A DNA stretch of 64,000 nt from Planctomycetota bacterium (lineage in GTDB: Bacteria > Planctomycetota > Planctomycetia > Gemmatales > Gemmataceae), in the NCBI GenBank assembly GCA_016872605.1, contig VGZI01000003.1, positions 1 to 64,000 on the forward strand, given 5' to 3'. The notes below the pieces were generated by a model. It searched no databases, was not told the DNA's origin, and saw only the letters and a program-made list of their open reading frames with translations. The position numbers and the translations under genes are program-made. Below are positions 19,875-29,973 of the stretch, piece after piece. The first letter of the stretch is position 1, and each line of letters starts with the position of its first letter.

Positions 19875-20119
19875 TCGCGAGACTCCGTCGTTTGGACTGC
19901 TTCGCGGCAAGATGCAACGTCGTGGCTTCTCCCAGCACGTTGCGCGTAGCGGACGAAACTTGGCGGTAGTTATGAAAAACGTTTCATTATTCTAATACGA
20001 ATGCGGCCTGCGCAGGAAGAGAGAAACCCGTCGGCGTAAAGATTTCTCTTCGGGCGAACCGGGCAGCCAGCGCCGCGCATCGCGATCGTAGCGATCAGCA
20101 CGCGCATGACTCAGTCGCG

Positions 20120-22312
20120 TCATCGCAGAACTGTCGGATTCTCCAGCCACTTCGCGAAGTCGGCTTCGTCATCGATGCGTGCTTTGTTATAACGGCCCAC
20201 GATGCGGACCTTGCCGTCGCGCTGCGGTTCGATGATCACGTAGAGAGGCAATTCCTCGGTGCCAAACACTTTCTTCTGAAACGCCAAGTTGACGCCTTTG
20301 GCGTCTTGTTCGGCGCGTTGTCCGACGTCGCTCTGAAGCTCCTTGGCGTAGTACGCGGCCGGAATCGTGTCGGTGTACATCTTGACGACGATGTACTCCT
20401 CGAAGCGCAGAGCGATGTTTGTTTTGGTAAAGACGTTCTTCTCATTCAGCTTGCAGTTCGAGCACGTGACGCCGGTGAAGTCGATGAAGATGCGCTTGGC
20501 AGGTTCGTCGGGTTTTTTCGCTTCCTCCAGGGCAAGCTTGATGGCGTGCTCGAGGCTGCCGGTGTGCGGCATTTCGTCATCGCCCTCGATCGATTCGGGC
20601 AGCAAAAACGAATCGATCCACGCATACACGACGCCGCCGGGGCGCTGCGGCTGCCCAGCCGAGTTGACCTTGAAAAGCGCCGGCGTCAAGTAGACCGCCA
20701 GCCCGAGGAACGCGATGCCGAATAAAAGACGCGGGACCCCGACGTGCTCTTCCGGCGTGTCGTGCGGCAACCGGAATAGGCCGATCAGATAGACCGCACA
20801 CAAGATGCAGAGCGCGACCCAGATGCCCAGAACAAAGTCGAACGTGAAAAACGTCGGATTCGCGGACGAATGAATCAGCTCCGCCTGGCGGAAGAACTTG
20901 AACGCGGCCGCGAACTCCAGGAACCCCATGACGACCTTGACCGAGTTGAGCCAGGAGCCACTCTTGGGCAAGGCGCGTAAAAGCGACGGAAAGAGCGCCA
21001 GGAAGAAAAACGGCGCCGCGAACGGGATGGCAAATGCCAAACCGCCGAGAATGTTGTGCCAGAACGGCCGGTTGCTCACCGCCGCCCCGAAGCCGCCCAG
21101 GAACGGCGCCACGCAGGCAAAGCTGATGATGGTAAACGTCAACGCCATGAAGATCGTGCCGACCAGGCCCCCCTTGCCCTCGTGCTCCGATGTGTATTGA
21201 GCGAGGCTCTGCGGCAACTCGATCTCGTACATGCCGAAGAGGCTCAGCGCGAAGAAGATGAACAACCCGCCGATCACGTAGTTGGTGATCGGATGAATGC
21301 TCAGAAGCCGGAAGATCGACAACATCAGCGATGCCGCCAATGTCAGGACCACGACAATCGTCAAGGAGTACACGGTAGCCATGACGATCGGCTGGTGGTT
21401 CTCTTTCTCGGATTGCTTCAAGAAGAAGCTGACGGTGATCGGGATCATCGGAAAGACGCATGGCGTGATGAGCGAGATGGCGCCGAAGAAGGCGCCGACA
21501 AGCAGAAAGCCCAGAAGATCGGAATCGCTGTCCCCCGCTGCACCCCCGGTAAAGCGCTCGGCGAGGGCGCCCATTTTCTTCTTGTAGTCCTCGGGCGAGT
21601 CGGTAATTAATCCTTCCGACATGATGGCGCTTTCAGCCTTGCCCTTGGCGCCGACTTCCTTCTTGCGCGACTTCGCGGCCTCGATTTGCACGACGGTAAT
21701 GCTCGGCTTCGTCAGATTCAGACGTTCTTTGATGTCTGGATTCGGAATGACCGGCTCGTCGCTTATCTCCAGCTTCACCGGAACTGCGTGCTTATACCAT
21801 TGACAGCCCTTCTCGCAAAGTTGGATGTTCAGTTTAATCGAAACCTGCGCTGGGCCCGGCAGCGCGTTCTCCGCGATGTAGATATCTTGCGACCACGAGA
21901 ACGTGTTGTAAAACTTGAATTCGGTCGACCGCGACTTGCCGTAAATGGTCGTCCTTTTCTCCGGATTCGTCTCACGCAGCGGCCAAAGCGGCGTGAAACC
22001 GGACGTTTTTTCAATTTCCCACTTCGTTAGGGACGACTCTTGTTGCTCGGACGTTCGCTGTGTCAACGGATAGGTATTCCAGCCATCCTTGAGCGTGCCG
22101 ATTAGCTCGACGCGCACGATTTCGCCGCGCCGGGGTTTCCACTTTTCGTTCTTGTCTTTTTGATAAAACGCGTGGAACGGATCTTCCGGCAAGACGCGAT
22201 AGTCAAACTTCACCAGGTCGTCGCCACTCTCGGACTTGATGCTGTTGCCGTTTGCGATTGGCGTAAGCGCGATGGCGCAGACCGCAGCAAGGAAAATGCG
22301 GAATCGGTTCAT
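20120..22312 (-). CDS. DsbD-like thiol:disulfide interchange protein (cytochrome c biogenesis TM domain plus C-terminal thioredoxin-like domain)
   Basis: GAFFGAISLITPCVFPMIPITVSFFLKQ, MALTFTIISFACVAPFLGGF, FIDFTGVTCSNCKLNEKNVF. Confidence 0.92.
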   Translation of the reverse strand: MNRFRIFLAAVCAIALTPIANGNSIKSESGDDLVKFDYRVLPEDPFHAFYQKDKNEKWKPRRGEIVRVELIGTLKDGWNTYPLTQRTSEQQESSLTKWEIEKTSGFTPLWPLRETNPEKRTTIYGKSRSTEFKFYNTFSWSQDIYIAENALPGPAQVSIKLNIQLCEKGCQWYKHAVPVKLEISDEPVIPNPDIKERLNLTKPSITVVQIEAAKSRKKEVGAKGKAESAIMSEGLITDSPEDYKKKMGALAERFTGGAAGDSDSDLLGFLLVGAFFGAISLITPCVFPMIPITVSFFLKQSEKENHQPIVMATVYSLTIVVVLTLAASLMLSIFRLLSIHPITNYVIGGLFIFFALSLFGMYEIELPQSLAQYTSEHEGKGGLVGTIFMALTFTIISFACVAPFLGGFGAAVSNRPFWHNILGGLAFAIPFAAPFFFLALFPSLLRALPKSGSWLNSVKVVMGFLEFAAAFKFFRQAELIHSSANPTFFTFDFVLGIWVALCILCAVYLIGLFRLPHDTPEEHVGVPRLLFGIAFLGLAVYLTPALFKVNSAGQPQRPGGVVYAWIDSFLLPESIEGDDEMPHTGSLEHAIKLALEEAKKPDEPAKRIFIDFTGVTCSNCKLNEKNVFTKTNIALRFEEYIVVKMYTDTIPAAYYAKELQSDVGQRAEQDAKGVNLAFQKKVFGTEELPLYVIIEPQRDGKVRIVGRYNKARIDDEADFAKWLENPTVLR

Positions 22313-22364
22313 GGTCGAGATCAACTCCAGCACTACGAATGACCGTGCACGAATCTGCGGCAAT

Positions 22365-22431
22365 GTAGGGTGCGTGAAACGCACCATCCCGCTCAACGAC
22401 ATTCTCGAATGGTGCGCTTCACGCACCCTAC
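22365..22431. repeat. Hairpin repeat GTAGGGTGCGTGAAACGCACC family, copy 1
   Basis: gtagggtgcgtgaaacgcaccat / atggtgcgcttcacgcaccctac inverted arms; related copy at 32587. Confidence 0.85.
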
Positions 22432-22486
22432 AGCCCCGCAGCGCAAGCAACGGTCGGCCTTTGCTTGTGCTGCGGGCTGGCACAAG

Positions 22487-24280
22487 TCACTTGGCGCCGG
22501 CTTTCACTTCGCCGCGCGGGACCGGCGGGACGTCTTGCAGGCGCAGAGTCGTCATGACTTTGGTCTTCATATCGACGACCTGGATGCGGTGGTTATTCGT
22601 GTCGGCGATGTACATCTTGCCGGCGGCGATGCTGATGCCGCCCGGTTCGTCGAGCATTTTTTCTTTGAGCCAACCGGGCCCGTCGCCCAGAAAGATCGAG
22701 CAGATGCCGAGGCTGAAACGTTCCTTCTGTAGCATGCGGTACTCGGCGGCAAGTTTCTTGGCAGCAGGAGCGTCGGCGGGAAGGTCATCCAGTTTGATTT
22801 CGATTATGCTCATTTGCTTCTCGATCTTGGCTATCTTGTCGCTCTCCGGATCAATGAGCTTGATCTTGCTGTTGTAGGTGTCGGCAACGTAGAGCATGCC
22901 GTCGTGCCGAGCGACGCCGAGGGCATGTTGCAGCCGAACGTCTTTGCCCTTGCCGTTGATGTCGCCGAACTCGAAGAGCCCATCGCCGACGATGGTGGAG
23001 ACGTTTTCCTTGGTGCCGGGCAGCGGAACGGAGCGGATGGCGCTGATTTCACTGTCGGCAACGAAGAGGCGTTTGCCGTCCGTGGCGAGTCCGCTGGGTT
23101 GCGCGAAGGCGCTGCCGCGTAGCGTGCCGTCGATGAGTTGCTCGCTGCCGTTGCCCGCGTAGGCGACGACGGTCTTGGCAGCGGGATCGAATTGCCAGAT
23201 TTGGTGATGCCCGGCCATCGCGACGTAGATCATCTTGTCGTGCAGCAGCAAATCCCACGGGCTGTTCAGGCCCGTCTTGAGTGCATCGGTTTCCTTGGGC
23301 TGTCGGCCGAAGCGATTCTGTTCGCCCGTGCCTGCGACGAGCGTAACGGTTTCCTTCTTGAGATTAAGTGCGCGGATGGCGTGGTTCTTGCGGTCGGCGA
23401 CGTAGAGCGTGTCGCCGTCCAGACACATGCCTTGCGGATCGCTGAACTGGGCCTGGGCGAACGTGCCGTCCTTCAGCCCTTCCTTGCCCGACCCGGCGAT
23501 GGCGAGTTTCTTGCCCTCCAGATTCGTGATGACGATGCGGTGATTCGTACTATCCGCAATGAACAGCCGATTGGAGTCGGCATCGGCAAGGACTTTTCCC
23601 GGGAAGTAGATCGAATTGTCGAACTTCTCCTTTGCGAGTTTGAAGGGAATGGGATCTTCCTTGAGCTTCCCCTTAAAGTCTTTCATGATCTTGCGTATGT
23701 GAAAATCGAGAACTTCAAGATTCCCCTCGCCCGATGCGGTGCCATAGTAGTTGCCGTCCGGGTCGATCAACACCAGCGTAGGCCAGGAGTTGACGCCGTA
23801 GGCTTTCCAGATGCGATGGTCTGCGTCGTTGACGACTGGGTGCTTGATTTCGTAACGAAGGATGGCCTTGAAGATGCTGGCCGTTTTCTTTTCATTGTCG
23901 AATTTGGGCGAATGAACGCCGATGACGACAAGCACGCCGGGATAGCGGGCCTCGAGTTTGGCGAGATCGGGAAGCGTGTGGATGCAGTTGATGCAGCAGA
24001 GGGTCCAAAAGTCAAGCAGGACGATGCGGCCCTTGAGGTCGGCGAGCTTGATTGGCTTGTCGGTGTTGAGCCAGGCGGTGCCGCCGACGAAATCGGACGC
24101 GGGGATTTTCTCCTTGGCCTGGGCGGCGTTCAAGGTCGGCTGCGTCGGCAGCCCCGCCCCGGAGATGGCAAGGAATGCGACGATGCCGGCTAACATGGCC
24201 CCAGCGACGACCAACGAAACCCACGGACGATTGAATTGATTCAGTACGGTTTTCAGGACGTCATAGCATCGTGACAGCAT
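22487..24280 (-). CDS. Thioredoxin-like domain plus NHL-repeat protein (NHLRC2-like)
   Basis: LLDFWTLCCINCIHTLPDLAKLE thioredoxin-like motif followed by NHL blades (LFIADSTNHRIVITNLEGK etc.). Confidence 0.9.
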   Translation of the reverse strand: MLSRCYDVLKTVLNQFNRPWVSLVVAGAMLAGIVAFLAISGAGLPTQPTLNAAQAKEKIPASDFVGGTAWLNTDKPIKLADLKGRIVLLDFWTLCCINCIHTLPDLAKLEARYPGVLVVIGVHSPKFDNEKKTASIFKAILRYEIKHPVVNDADHRIWKAYGVNSWPTLVLIDPDGNYYGTASGEGNLEVLDFHIRKIMKDFKGKLKEDPIPFKLAKEKFDNSIYFPGKVLADADSNRLFIADSTNHRIVITNLEGKKLAIAGSGKEGLKDGTFAQAQFSDPQGMCLDGDTLYVADRKNHAIRALNLKKETVTLVAGTGEQNRFGRQPKETDALKTGLNSPWDLLLHDKMIYVAMAGHHQIWQFDPAAKTVVAYAGNGSEQLIDGTLRGSAFAQPSGLATDGKRLFVADSEISAIRSVPLPGTKENVSTIVGDGLFEFGDINGKGKDVRLQHALGVARHDGMLYVADTYNSKIKLIDPESDKIAKIEKQMSIIEIKLDDLPADAPAAKKLAAEYRMLQKERFSLGICSIFLGDGPGWLKEKMLDEPGGISIAAGKMYIADTNNHRIQVVDMKTKVMTTLRLQDVPPVPRGEVKAGAK

Positions 24281-24525
24281 GAATTGCTCCTGAGCGCCAT
24301 TGTTTCATCTCGGGCAGTTTGCCCTCCTATTGTACGCGCGCAACCGGCTTTGTGAAAGTGGTAAGTGATCCGTCGTGAACGTGGCTCAGTACGGAGTACC
24401 GAGTACTCCCTACACTATTTGCCACTTGCGTCGTCGCTCTCTCCGCGCAACGTACAAATCCATAAAAAGACGGTGTAGATTTCATGACGATCTCGTGCCC
24501 CCTGTCCACGGGGAGGATCCCAGCT

Positions 24526-25191
24526 ATGCGGTTTAGTCTCATCCCGCGTGAACTCAAATTCTTCGACATGTTCGACGAGATCGCCGCGACCGTGACGGGT
24601 GCGTCGAAGAAGTTCCACGAGATGGTCACGGTTTTTGACAAGCTCGACATCCGCGCCCATGAAATCAAGCGCGCCGAGGACGCCTGCGACGCCTGCGTCG
24701 GCAAGATTATCGAGGCTTTGGACACAACATTCATCACGCCGTTTGACCGCGAGGACATCCATACGCTGGCCACGTCCATCGATGACATCATGGACAACAT
24801 GGAAAAGACTTCCTACCGGTTCGATGTTTTCAAGATCGACAAGCCGACGCCAGAAGCGATCGAAATGGCACGGATCATAAAGGAATGCTGCATCCGTGTG
24901 GAGCAAGCGGTGAGCTTGTTGCGCGACATGGGCAACTCCGAGCAGATTTATTCCTTGATCAAAGAGCTTGGTCAGCTGGAAAACGAAGCGGACCGCGTGT
25001 ACCGAAAAGCCGACGCAGCCCTCTTCGCTCACCTGGTGACCGCCAACGGCAATAGCCATCAACCGATCACGCCGCTCGACATTCTTGGCCTGATCAAGTG
25101 GCGTGAACTCTACGAATGGCTGGAGGAGACTGTCGACGCCACCAAGAGCGTTGCCAACGTCATTTCCGAGATCGTCATCAAGGGAACGTAG
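24526..25191 (+). CDS. DUF47 family phosphate-transport regulator (PhoU-like)
   Basis: FFDMFDEIAATVTGASKKFHEM, EDIHTLATSIDDIMDNMEKTSYRF; directly upstream of PiT transporter. Confidence 0.93.
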   Translation: MRFSLIPRELKFFDMFDEIAATVTGASKKFHEMVTVFDKLDIRAHEIKRAEDACDACVGKIIEALDTTFITPFDREDIHTLATSIDDIMDNMEKTSYRFDVFKIDKPTPEAIEMARIIKECCIRVEQAVSLLRDMGNSEQIYSLIKELGQLENEADRVYRKADAALFAHLVTANGNSHQPITPLDILGLIKWRELYEWLEETVDATKSVANVISEIVIKGT

Positions 25192-25192
25192 G

Positions 25193-26500
25193 ATGCACTT
25201 TTTCGACACGGTTTGGAAAAACCTCTTCGTCCTTGATTATACCTCGCTGGGTGCGGTCGTCCTCTTGTTGATCGGCCTGGCGTTGGTGTTTGATTATCTG
25301 AATGGCCTACATGACGCCGCCAACTCGATCGCGACCGTGGTGTCGACACGCGTATTGACGCCGCAACAAGCGGTTCTCTGGGCGGCGTTCTTCAATTTCA
25401 TTGCGTTCCTGTTCTTCAATCTGAAAGTCGCGGGGACCATCGGCCGAGGGATCATCGAGCCGAGCGCCGTGTCGAACTCGGTAATTGCTGGGACTCTCAT
25501 CGGCGCTTGTGCATGGAACATATTGACCTGGTATTGGGGACTGCCGACGAGTTCATCCCATGCGTTGATCGGCGGCCTCGTCGGCGCAGCCCTCGTGCAT
25601 TCGGGATGGAGTTCGCTGCTCTGGGGCGGCATCGCATCGACTTGCGCCTTTATCGTTATCGCTCCGATGTTGGGCCTTGTCATCGGCCTGGGGATCGTAG
25701 TTGCGGTCTATTGGACGGTTCACTGGCTGGAAGCCAAGCCGCGAACGGTCGATGTGTTGTTTCGTCGCGGCCAGCTCGTTTCCGCGGCCCTCTACAGTCT
25801 TGGGCACGGCGGAAACGACGCTCAGAAGACGATGGGCATCATCCTCGTTCTCCTCATTGCCGCCACGGCGGTGGACAGTAAACTCGAATGGCGCGATCGC
25901 TACCATCTCGACTCGGAAACGATAGAGGAGATCAGCAAGGACAAGAAAAAGGCGATCCCCGTCGAAATCCTCCCCAAGCTCAAGCAGATCATCGTCGCTA
26001 CGGACGAAGCGGAGGAAACTGCGAAGGCAAAACGCTTTTCGCTGCTGACAGCGTTCGAAGAGAAGGCGCACGCGCTGCTCACCGATACCGAATGGGAACG
26101 CCACAAAGAACGCATCATCAAGGCTGCCGACCATTCCGAGGTGCCGACCGAGGTCGTGCTGATGTGCCATCTGGCGATGGGCGCCGGCACGCTCATGGGC
26201 GGCTGGCGCATCGTGAAAACCATGGGCCAGCGCATCATCCGCTTGCGCCCGGTCGATGGCTTCTGCGCCGAAACCGGGGCGGCCGTTACCTTGGTACTCA
26301 CCCTCTTCGGCGGCATCCCCGTGAGCACGACGCACACGATCACCGGCTCGATCGTCGGTGTCGGATCGGTGCAACGCCTTTCCGCGGTCCGCTGGGGCGT
26401 CGCCGAACGCGTTGTTTGGGCATGGGTCTTCACGATTCCCGGGGCGGCCATCGTCTCGGCGCTCTGCGTGTTCTTGTGGGAATATATCGAGAAGATGTAA
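25193..26500 (+). CDS. Inorganic phosphate transporter, PiT family
   Basis: FDYLNGLHDAANSIATVVSTRVLTP, GLPTSSSHALIGGLVGAAL, SLGHGGNDAQKTMGI, GIPVSTTHTITGSIVGVG. Confidence 0.96.
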   Translation: MHFFDTVWKNLFVLDYTSLGAVVLLLIGLALVFDYLNGLHDAANSIATVVSTRVLTPQQAVLWAAFFNFIAFLFFNLKVAGTIGRGIIEPSAVSNSVIAGTLIGACAWNILTWYWGLPTSSSHALIGGLVGAALVHSGWSSLLWGGIASTCAFIVIAPMLGLVIGLGIVVAVYWTVHWLEAKPRTVDVLFRRGQLVSAALYSLGHGGNDAQKTMGIILVLLIAATAVDSKLEWRDRYHLDSETIEEISKDKKKAIPVEILPKLKQIIVATDEAEETAKAKRFSLLTAFEEKAHALLTDTEWERHKERIIKAADHSEVPTEVVLMCHLAMGAGTLMGGWRIVKTMGQRIIRLRPVDGFCAETGAAVTLVLTLFGGIPVSTTHTITGSIVGVGSVQRLSAVRWGVAERVVWAWVFTIPGAAIVSALCVFLWEYIEKM

Positions 26501-26504
26501 TTCC

Positions 26505-26563
26505 GCGTTTGGCCGTTCGCCCTGGGCGAACGAGCAAGCTCGCCAAAGGCGAGCGGCTAAACG
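26505..26563. repeat. Imperfect hairpin repeat ending GCGGCTAAACG
   Basis: cgtttggccgttcgccc..gggcgaacgagcaagctcgccaaaggcgagcggctaaacg. Confidence 0.6.
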
Positions 26564-26578
26564 TTGCATTGGCGCATC

Positions 26579-26610
26579 AAAAAAGCCCGGCGAAGAGTGC
26601 CGGGCTTTTT
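26579..26610 (+). terminator. Rho-independent terminator (bidirectional-looking)
   Basis: aaaaaaGCCCGGCgaagagtGCCGGGCtttttc between convergent PiT and DUF1501 genes. Confidence 0.85.
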
Positions 26611-26681
26611 CGAACCTGCCGGGATTACTGAGTTGCGATTGGCATCTGGGCCGCGCCATGCGAGCGCTAAACGCAAACTGA

Positions 26682-28019
26682 TTAGATCAGTTGCCGTACC
26701 GGGCGACCAGTTGGCACCAATTCGATCGGTCGGCCATCCTGGGCACGATACCAGGTGTTGAGTGGAATGCCCAGGGCATGGTAGATGGTGGCGGCCAAAT
26801 CTTGCGGGCGCACCGGCGTATCGACCACGACCTCGGCGCGAGCGTTAGTAGCGCCGACGGTGAGCCCGGTGCGGATGCCGCCGCCGCCCATCGTCGCGAC
26901 GCCGGCGGTCGACCAGTGATCGCGCCCCGCCGACGGATTGACCACTGGCGTTCGGCCGAAATCGCCGAACCAGACGACCAGCGTGTTTTCCAGTAGTCCA
27001 CGCGTGTCCAAATCTGCCAGAAGTGCCGCATAAGCACGATCAAGCCGAGGCAGCAGACGGTCCTTGAGGCTGCGGAAGTTCTGCACGTGTGTGTCCCAAC
27101 CGCCGTCCGTAACCGTCACGAAATGGACACCCGATTCGATCAAACGACGAGCCAATAAGCACGATTGACCCAGCGAATTGCGGCCATACTGATCGCGCAC
27201 GCGGTCGGGTTCTTGGCCCAAATCGAACGCTCGCTTGGCGGCCGGCGATGTGATCAACGCGTGGGCTCGTTCATAGAACGCATCGCGAGCCTGAACCGTC
27301 GCGTTCGCTTCCATTTCACGTTGGTAGCGATCCATTTCCTGCAGCATCGTGTAGCGGCGCTCAAGGCGACGGCGATCGGCTTCGTCCGGGATGCTCAAGT
27401 CGCGAACGCGGAAGTTCGGCGAGCTTGGATCATCGTGGACTTCGAACGGGTTGTATTGATCGCCGAGGAATCCGCCGATGCCGCCGTTGAAGCGGCGATC
27501 GATGGCACGGCCCATCTGCACGAACGGGAACATGCCGTCGCGATAGCCGCGCTCCTTCGCCACCACGGACCCGAAGCACGGGAACGGCAACGCAGGATTG
27601 AAGCGATGGCCGGTCATCATGATGTGATCGGCGACACCGTGGCTGCCGTTCTGCGGATCGTGGCCGCGAATCAGGCTCAACTTGTCGAACTGTTGCGCCA
27701 AGAGCGGAAAGTGCTCGACGATGCGAACGCCCGGCTGGCGGGTCTGGATCGTATTGAACTCGCCGCGAATCTCAAGCGGCGCATCCGGCTTTGGATCAAA
27801 CGTATCGATGTGGCTCGGTCCGCCCTGCATCCACATGAGGATGCAGTTGACGTTGCGGCGATTCTGCGCCGCCGGCGCGTTTTCCTGAGCGACGGCCTGA
27901 GCGCGAAAGAAGTTGGCCAAGGTAAGGCCGAGCGCGGATAATCCGCCAACACGCAGCACATCACGACGGGTGTAACCATCGCAATTGGATGACTTGCCGC
28001 CAAGTGAGAGATCGAGCAT
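26682..28019 (-). CDS. DUF1501 domain-containing protein
   Basis: RRDVLRVGGLSALGLTLANFF Tat-like signal, CILMWMQGGPSHIDTFDPKP, GRDHWSTAGVATMGGGGIR. Confidence 0.93.
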   Translation of the reverse strand: MLDLSLGGKSSNCDGYTRRDVLRVGGLSALGLTLANFFRAQAVAQENAPAAQNRRNVNCILMWMQGGPSHIDTFDPKPDAPLEIRGEFNTIQTRQPGVRIVEHFPLLAQQFDKLSLIRGHDPQNGSHGVADHIMMTGHRFNPALPFPCFGSVVAKERGYRDGMFPFVQMGRAIDRRFNGGIGGFLGDQYNPFEVHDDPSSPNFRVRDLSIPDEADRRRLERRYTMLQEMDRYQREMEANATVQARDAFYERAHALITSPAAKRAFDLGQEPDRVRDQYGRNSLGQSCLLARRLIESGVHFVTVTDGGWDTHVQNFRSLKDRLLPRLDRAYAALLADLDTRGLLENTLVVWFGDFGRTPVVNPSAGRDHWSTAGVATMGGGGIRTGLTVGATNARAEVVVDTPVRPQDLAATIYHALGIPLNTWYRAQDGRPIELVPTGRPVRQLI

Positions 28020-28202
28020 GCGTAACCCCCAAGGAAGGCAGGATGGCGGGAGGATTGAGGCAGTCGGGCGGGCGGTGCTTTCTTAACATAAGGCTGACGT
28101 TTTCGGCGCGAAAGTCAATAGGAAAAACCGAATTTCGGCTTGTAGTCGTTTAGCGTTCGCACGGCGCCAAACGGGCGCTAAACGAATACACAGGTACTCC
28201 CC

Positions 28203-29114
28203 ATGCGTTTCCCCTTGCGTCTGACCGGCCTCGTTGCCGCCCCGCATACGCCGATGAAGCCCGATGGAAGCCTCAATCCTTCGGTAGTATCGGCACAGGC
28301 CGCGCTCTTGCTGGAGTCCGGCGTGCGCGGCGCCTTTGTTTGCGGGACCACGGGGGAAAGCCTATCCCTCACGGTCAGCGAGCGCGTGGCTGTCGCCGAG
28401 GCCTGGTGCGATGCCGTGGCCGGCAAAATGCCGATCGTCGTCCACGTCGGCAGCAACAGTTTGATGGAGGCACGCGTGCTTGCCGCTCATGCGGCTCAGT
28501 GCGGCGTCGATGCGATCGCCGCCATGGCGCCGAGCTTTTTCCGATCGTCGCTGGACGAGTTGATCGCCTATTGCGCGGCGATCACCGAGGCCGCCCCGGA
28601 AACGCCGCTCTATTACTACGACATCCCGACGATGACGCATTTCCCGATTCCGACGGCGCGGTTTCTTGAGCAAGCCGCCAAGGTCATACCCAGCCTGCAT
28701 GGCGTGAAGTACACGAACAACGATCTGGTCACGCTGCAAGAATGCCTGGCTCTGGGAGAATTTGACATCGTCTTCGGCTACGACGAACTCTTGCTCGCTG
28801 GGTTGGCGTTGGGTGTGAACGGGGCGGTCGGCAGCACCTATAACTTTGCCGCTCCGTTGTACCAACGTCTCTTGGCCGCGTTCGCCAACGGCAATCTCAC
28901 GATGGCCCGACAATGTCAGCTGCAGAGCGTCCGCATGATTCGGACGCTGCAAGACTTCGGCTTCGCCCGCGCGTCCAAAGCGATGATGGAGCTCTTGGGA
29001 ATCGACTGCGGCCCAGTGCGATTGCCGCTCAAGCCGATGACGGAGGACGAACTTCGCAACCTGCGCTTACGAGCCTTTGGAATGGAAGGGTTGAGTCGCC
29101 CCATCAGAGCCTGA
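28203..29114 (+). CDS. Dihydrodipicolinate synthase / N-acetylneuraminate lyase family protein
   Basis: GLVAAPHTPMKPDGSLN, GVRGAFVCGTTGESLSLTVSER, YYYDIPTMTHF, GVKYTNNDL. Confidence 0.93.
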   Translation: MRFPLRLTGLVAAPHTPMKPDGSLNPSVVSAQAALLLESGVRGAFVCGTTGESLSLTVSERVAVAEAWCDAVAGKMPIVVHVGSNSLMEARVLAAHAAQCGVDAIAAMAPSFFRSSLDELIAYCAAITEAAPETPLYYYDIPTMTHFPIPTARFLEQAAKVIPSLHGVKYTNNDLVTLQECLALGEFDIVFGYDELLLAGLALGVNGAVGSTYNFAAPLYQRLLAAFANGNLTMARQCQLQSVRMIRTLQDFGFARASKAMMELLGIDCGPVRLPLKPMTEDELRNLRLRAFGMEGLSRPIRA

Positions 29115-29162
29115 AGCGTTGGCGAAGAAAGGTCAAACCTTCGCCAACGCTTCAGGCTCTGA
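29104..29162. repeat. Perfect hairpin repeat TCAGAGCCTGAAGCG family, overlapping a stop codon
   Basis: 24-bp perfect arms tcagagcctgaagcgttggcgaag / cttcgccaacgcttcaggctctga, 11-nt loop. Confidence 0.95.
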
Positions 29163-29179
29163 GAAGCGATCCGGTGCGA

Positions 29180-29950
29180 TCAGGGCTTCGCTTGCAGTAG
29201 CCAGATGTTGCGGTACTGGACGGGGTTGCCGTGGTCCTGAAGCAAGATCGGTCCGGGAGTGCACGGATCGCCGCCCATGCCGGCGGTAGTGTTGGTGACG
29301 ATCTCTTCCTTGCCATCCTTTTGCTTGCGAACCAGGCGCTGGCGGTCATGGATGATGACGCCGTTGTGAACGACGGTGATAACGCCGGGTTCGGTAACTT
29401 TGCCGTCCGTGCACTTCGGCGCGGTGAAGGAGATGTCGTAAGACTGCCAGACGGTGGGCGCTTTACAAGCGTTGCTAAGGGGTGGGGCGACACTGTAGAT
29501 GCCGCCGCAATCGTTGTCCTTGCTTTTTAGGCCATAGCTATCGAGAACCTGGACTTCGAAGCGCCCCTGGACATACACGCCGCTATTGCCTCGGCCCTGC
29601 CCCTTGGCCGTGGGCATGTAAGGAACGCGGAACTCAACGTGGAGCTTGAATGAGCCGGTGAACTTGTCCTTGGTGATGATATCGCCGCCGCCGGAGACCT
29701 GGGCGATGCCGCCGTCGAGGATCTTCCAGTGCGCCGGCGATTTGCCGTCGCGTTTGACCCAATTGTCGAGCGACTTGCCGTCGAACAGAACGATGGCGCC
29801 CTTCGGCGCCGGCACGCTCGCCATGGCCTGACCGTCAGCCGGCTTGGCCAGTTTCAAGTCGGCTATGCTGCCGTACGGATCCTGAGCCGAGCTGTTGGCG
29901 GCAATGGCAAATGCAACTGCGACCGCGATTAGATAGTGTCGAACCTTCAT
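29180..29950 (-). CDS. DUF1080 domain secreted protein (3-keto-disaccharide hydrolase-like)
   Basis: IVLFDGKSLDNWVKRDGKSPAHWKILDGG, FKLHVEFRVPY, GNSGVYVQGRFEVQVLDSYG. Confidence 0.93.
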   Translation of the reverse strand: MKVRHYLIAVAVAFAIAANSSAQDPYGSIADLKLAKPADGQAMASVPAPKGAIVLFDGKSLDNWVKRDGKSPAHWKILDGGIAQVSGGGDIITKDKFTGSFKLHVEFRVPYMPTAKGQGRGNSGVYVQGRFEVQVLDSYGLKSKDNDCGGIYSVAPPLSNACKAPTVWQSYDISFTAPKCTDGKVTEPGVITVVHNGVIIHDRQRLVRKQKDGKEEIVTNTTAGMGGDPCTPGPILLQDHGNPVQYRNIWLLQAKP

Positions 29951-29973
29951 AGAGTCCCCTTTGAGGATGGTTT

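Noticed and set aside
25553-26659. 368-aa minus-strand ORF antisense to PiT transporter
   Set aside because: Antisense shadow; PiT motifs on the plus strand are decisive.
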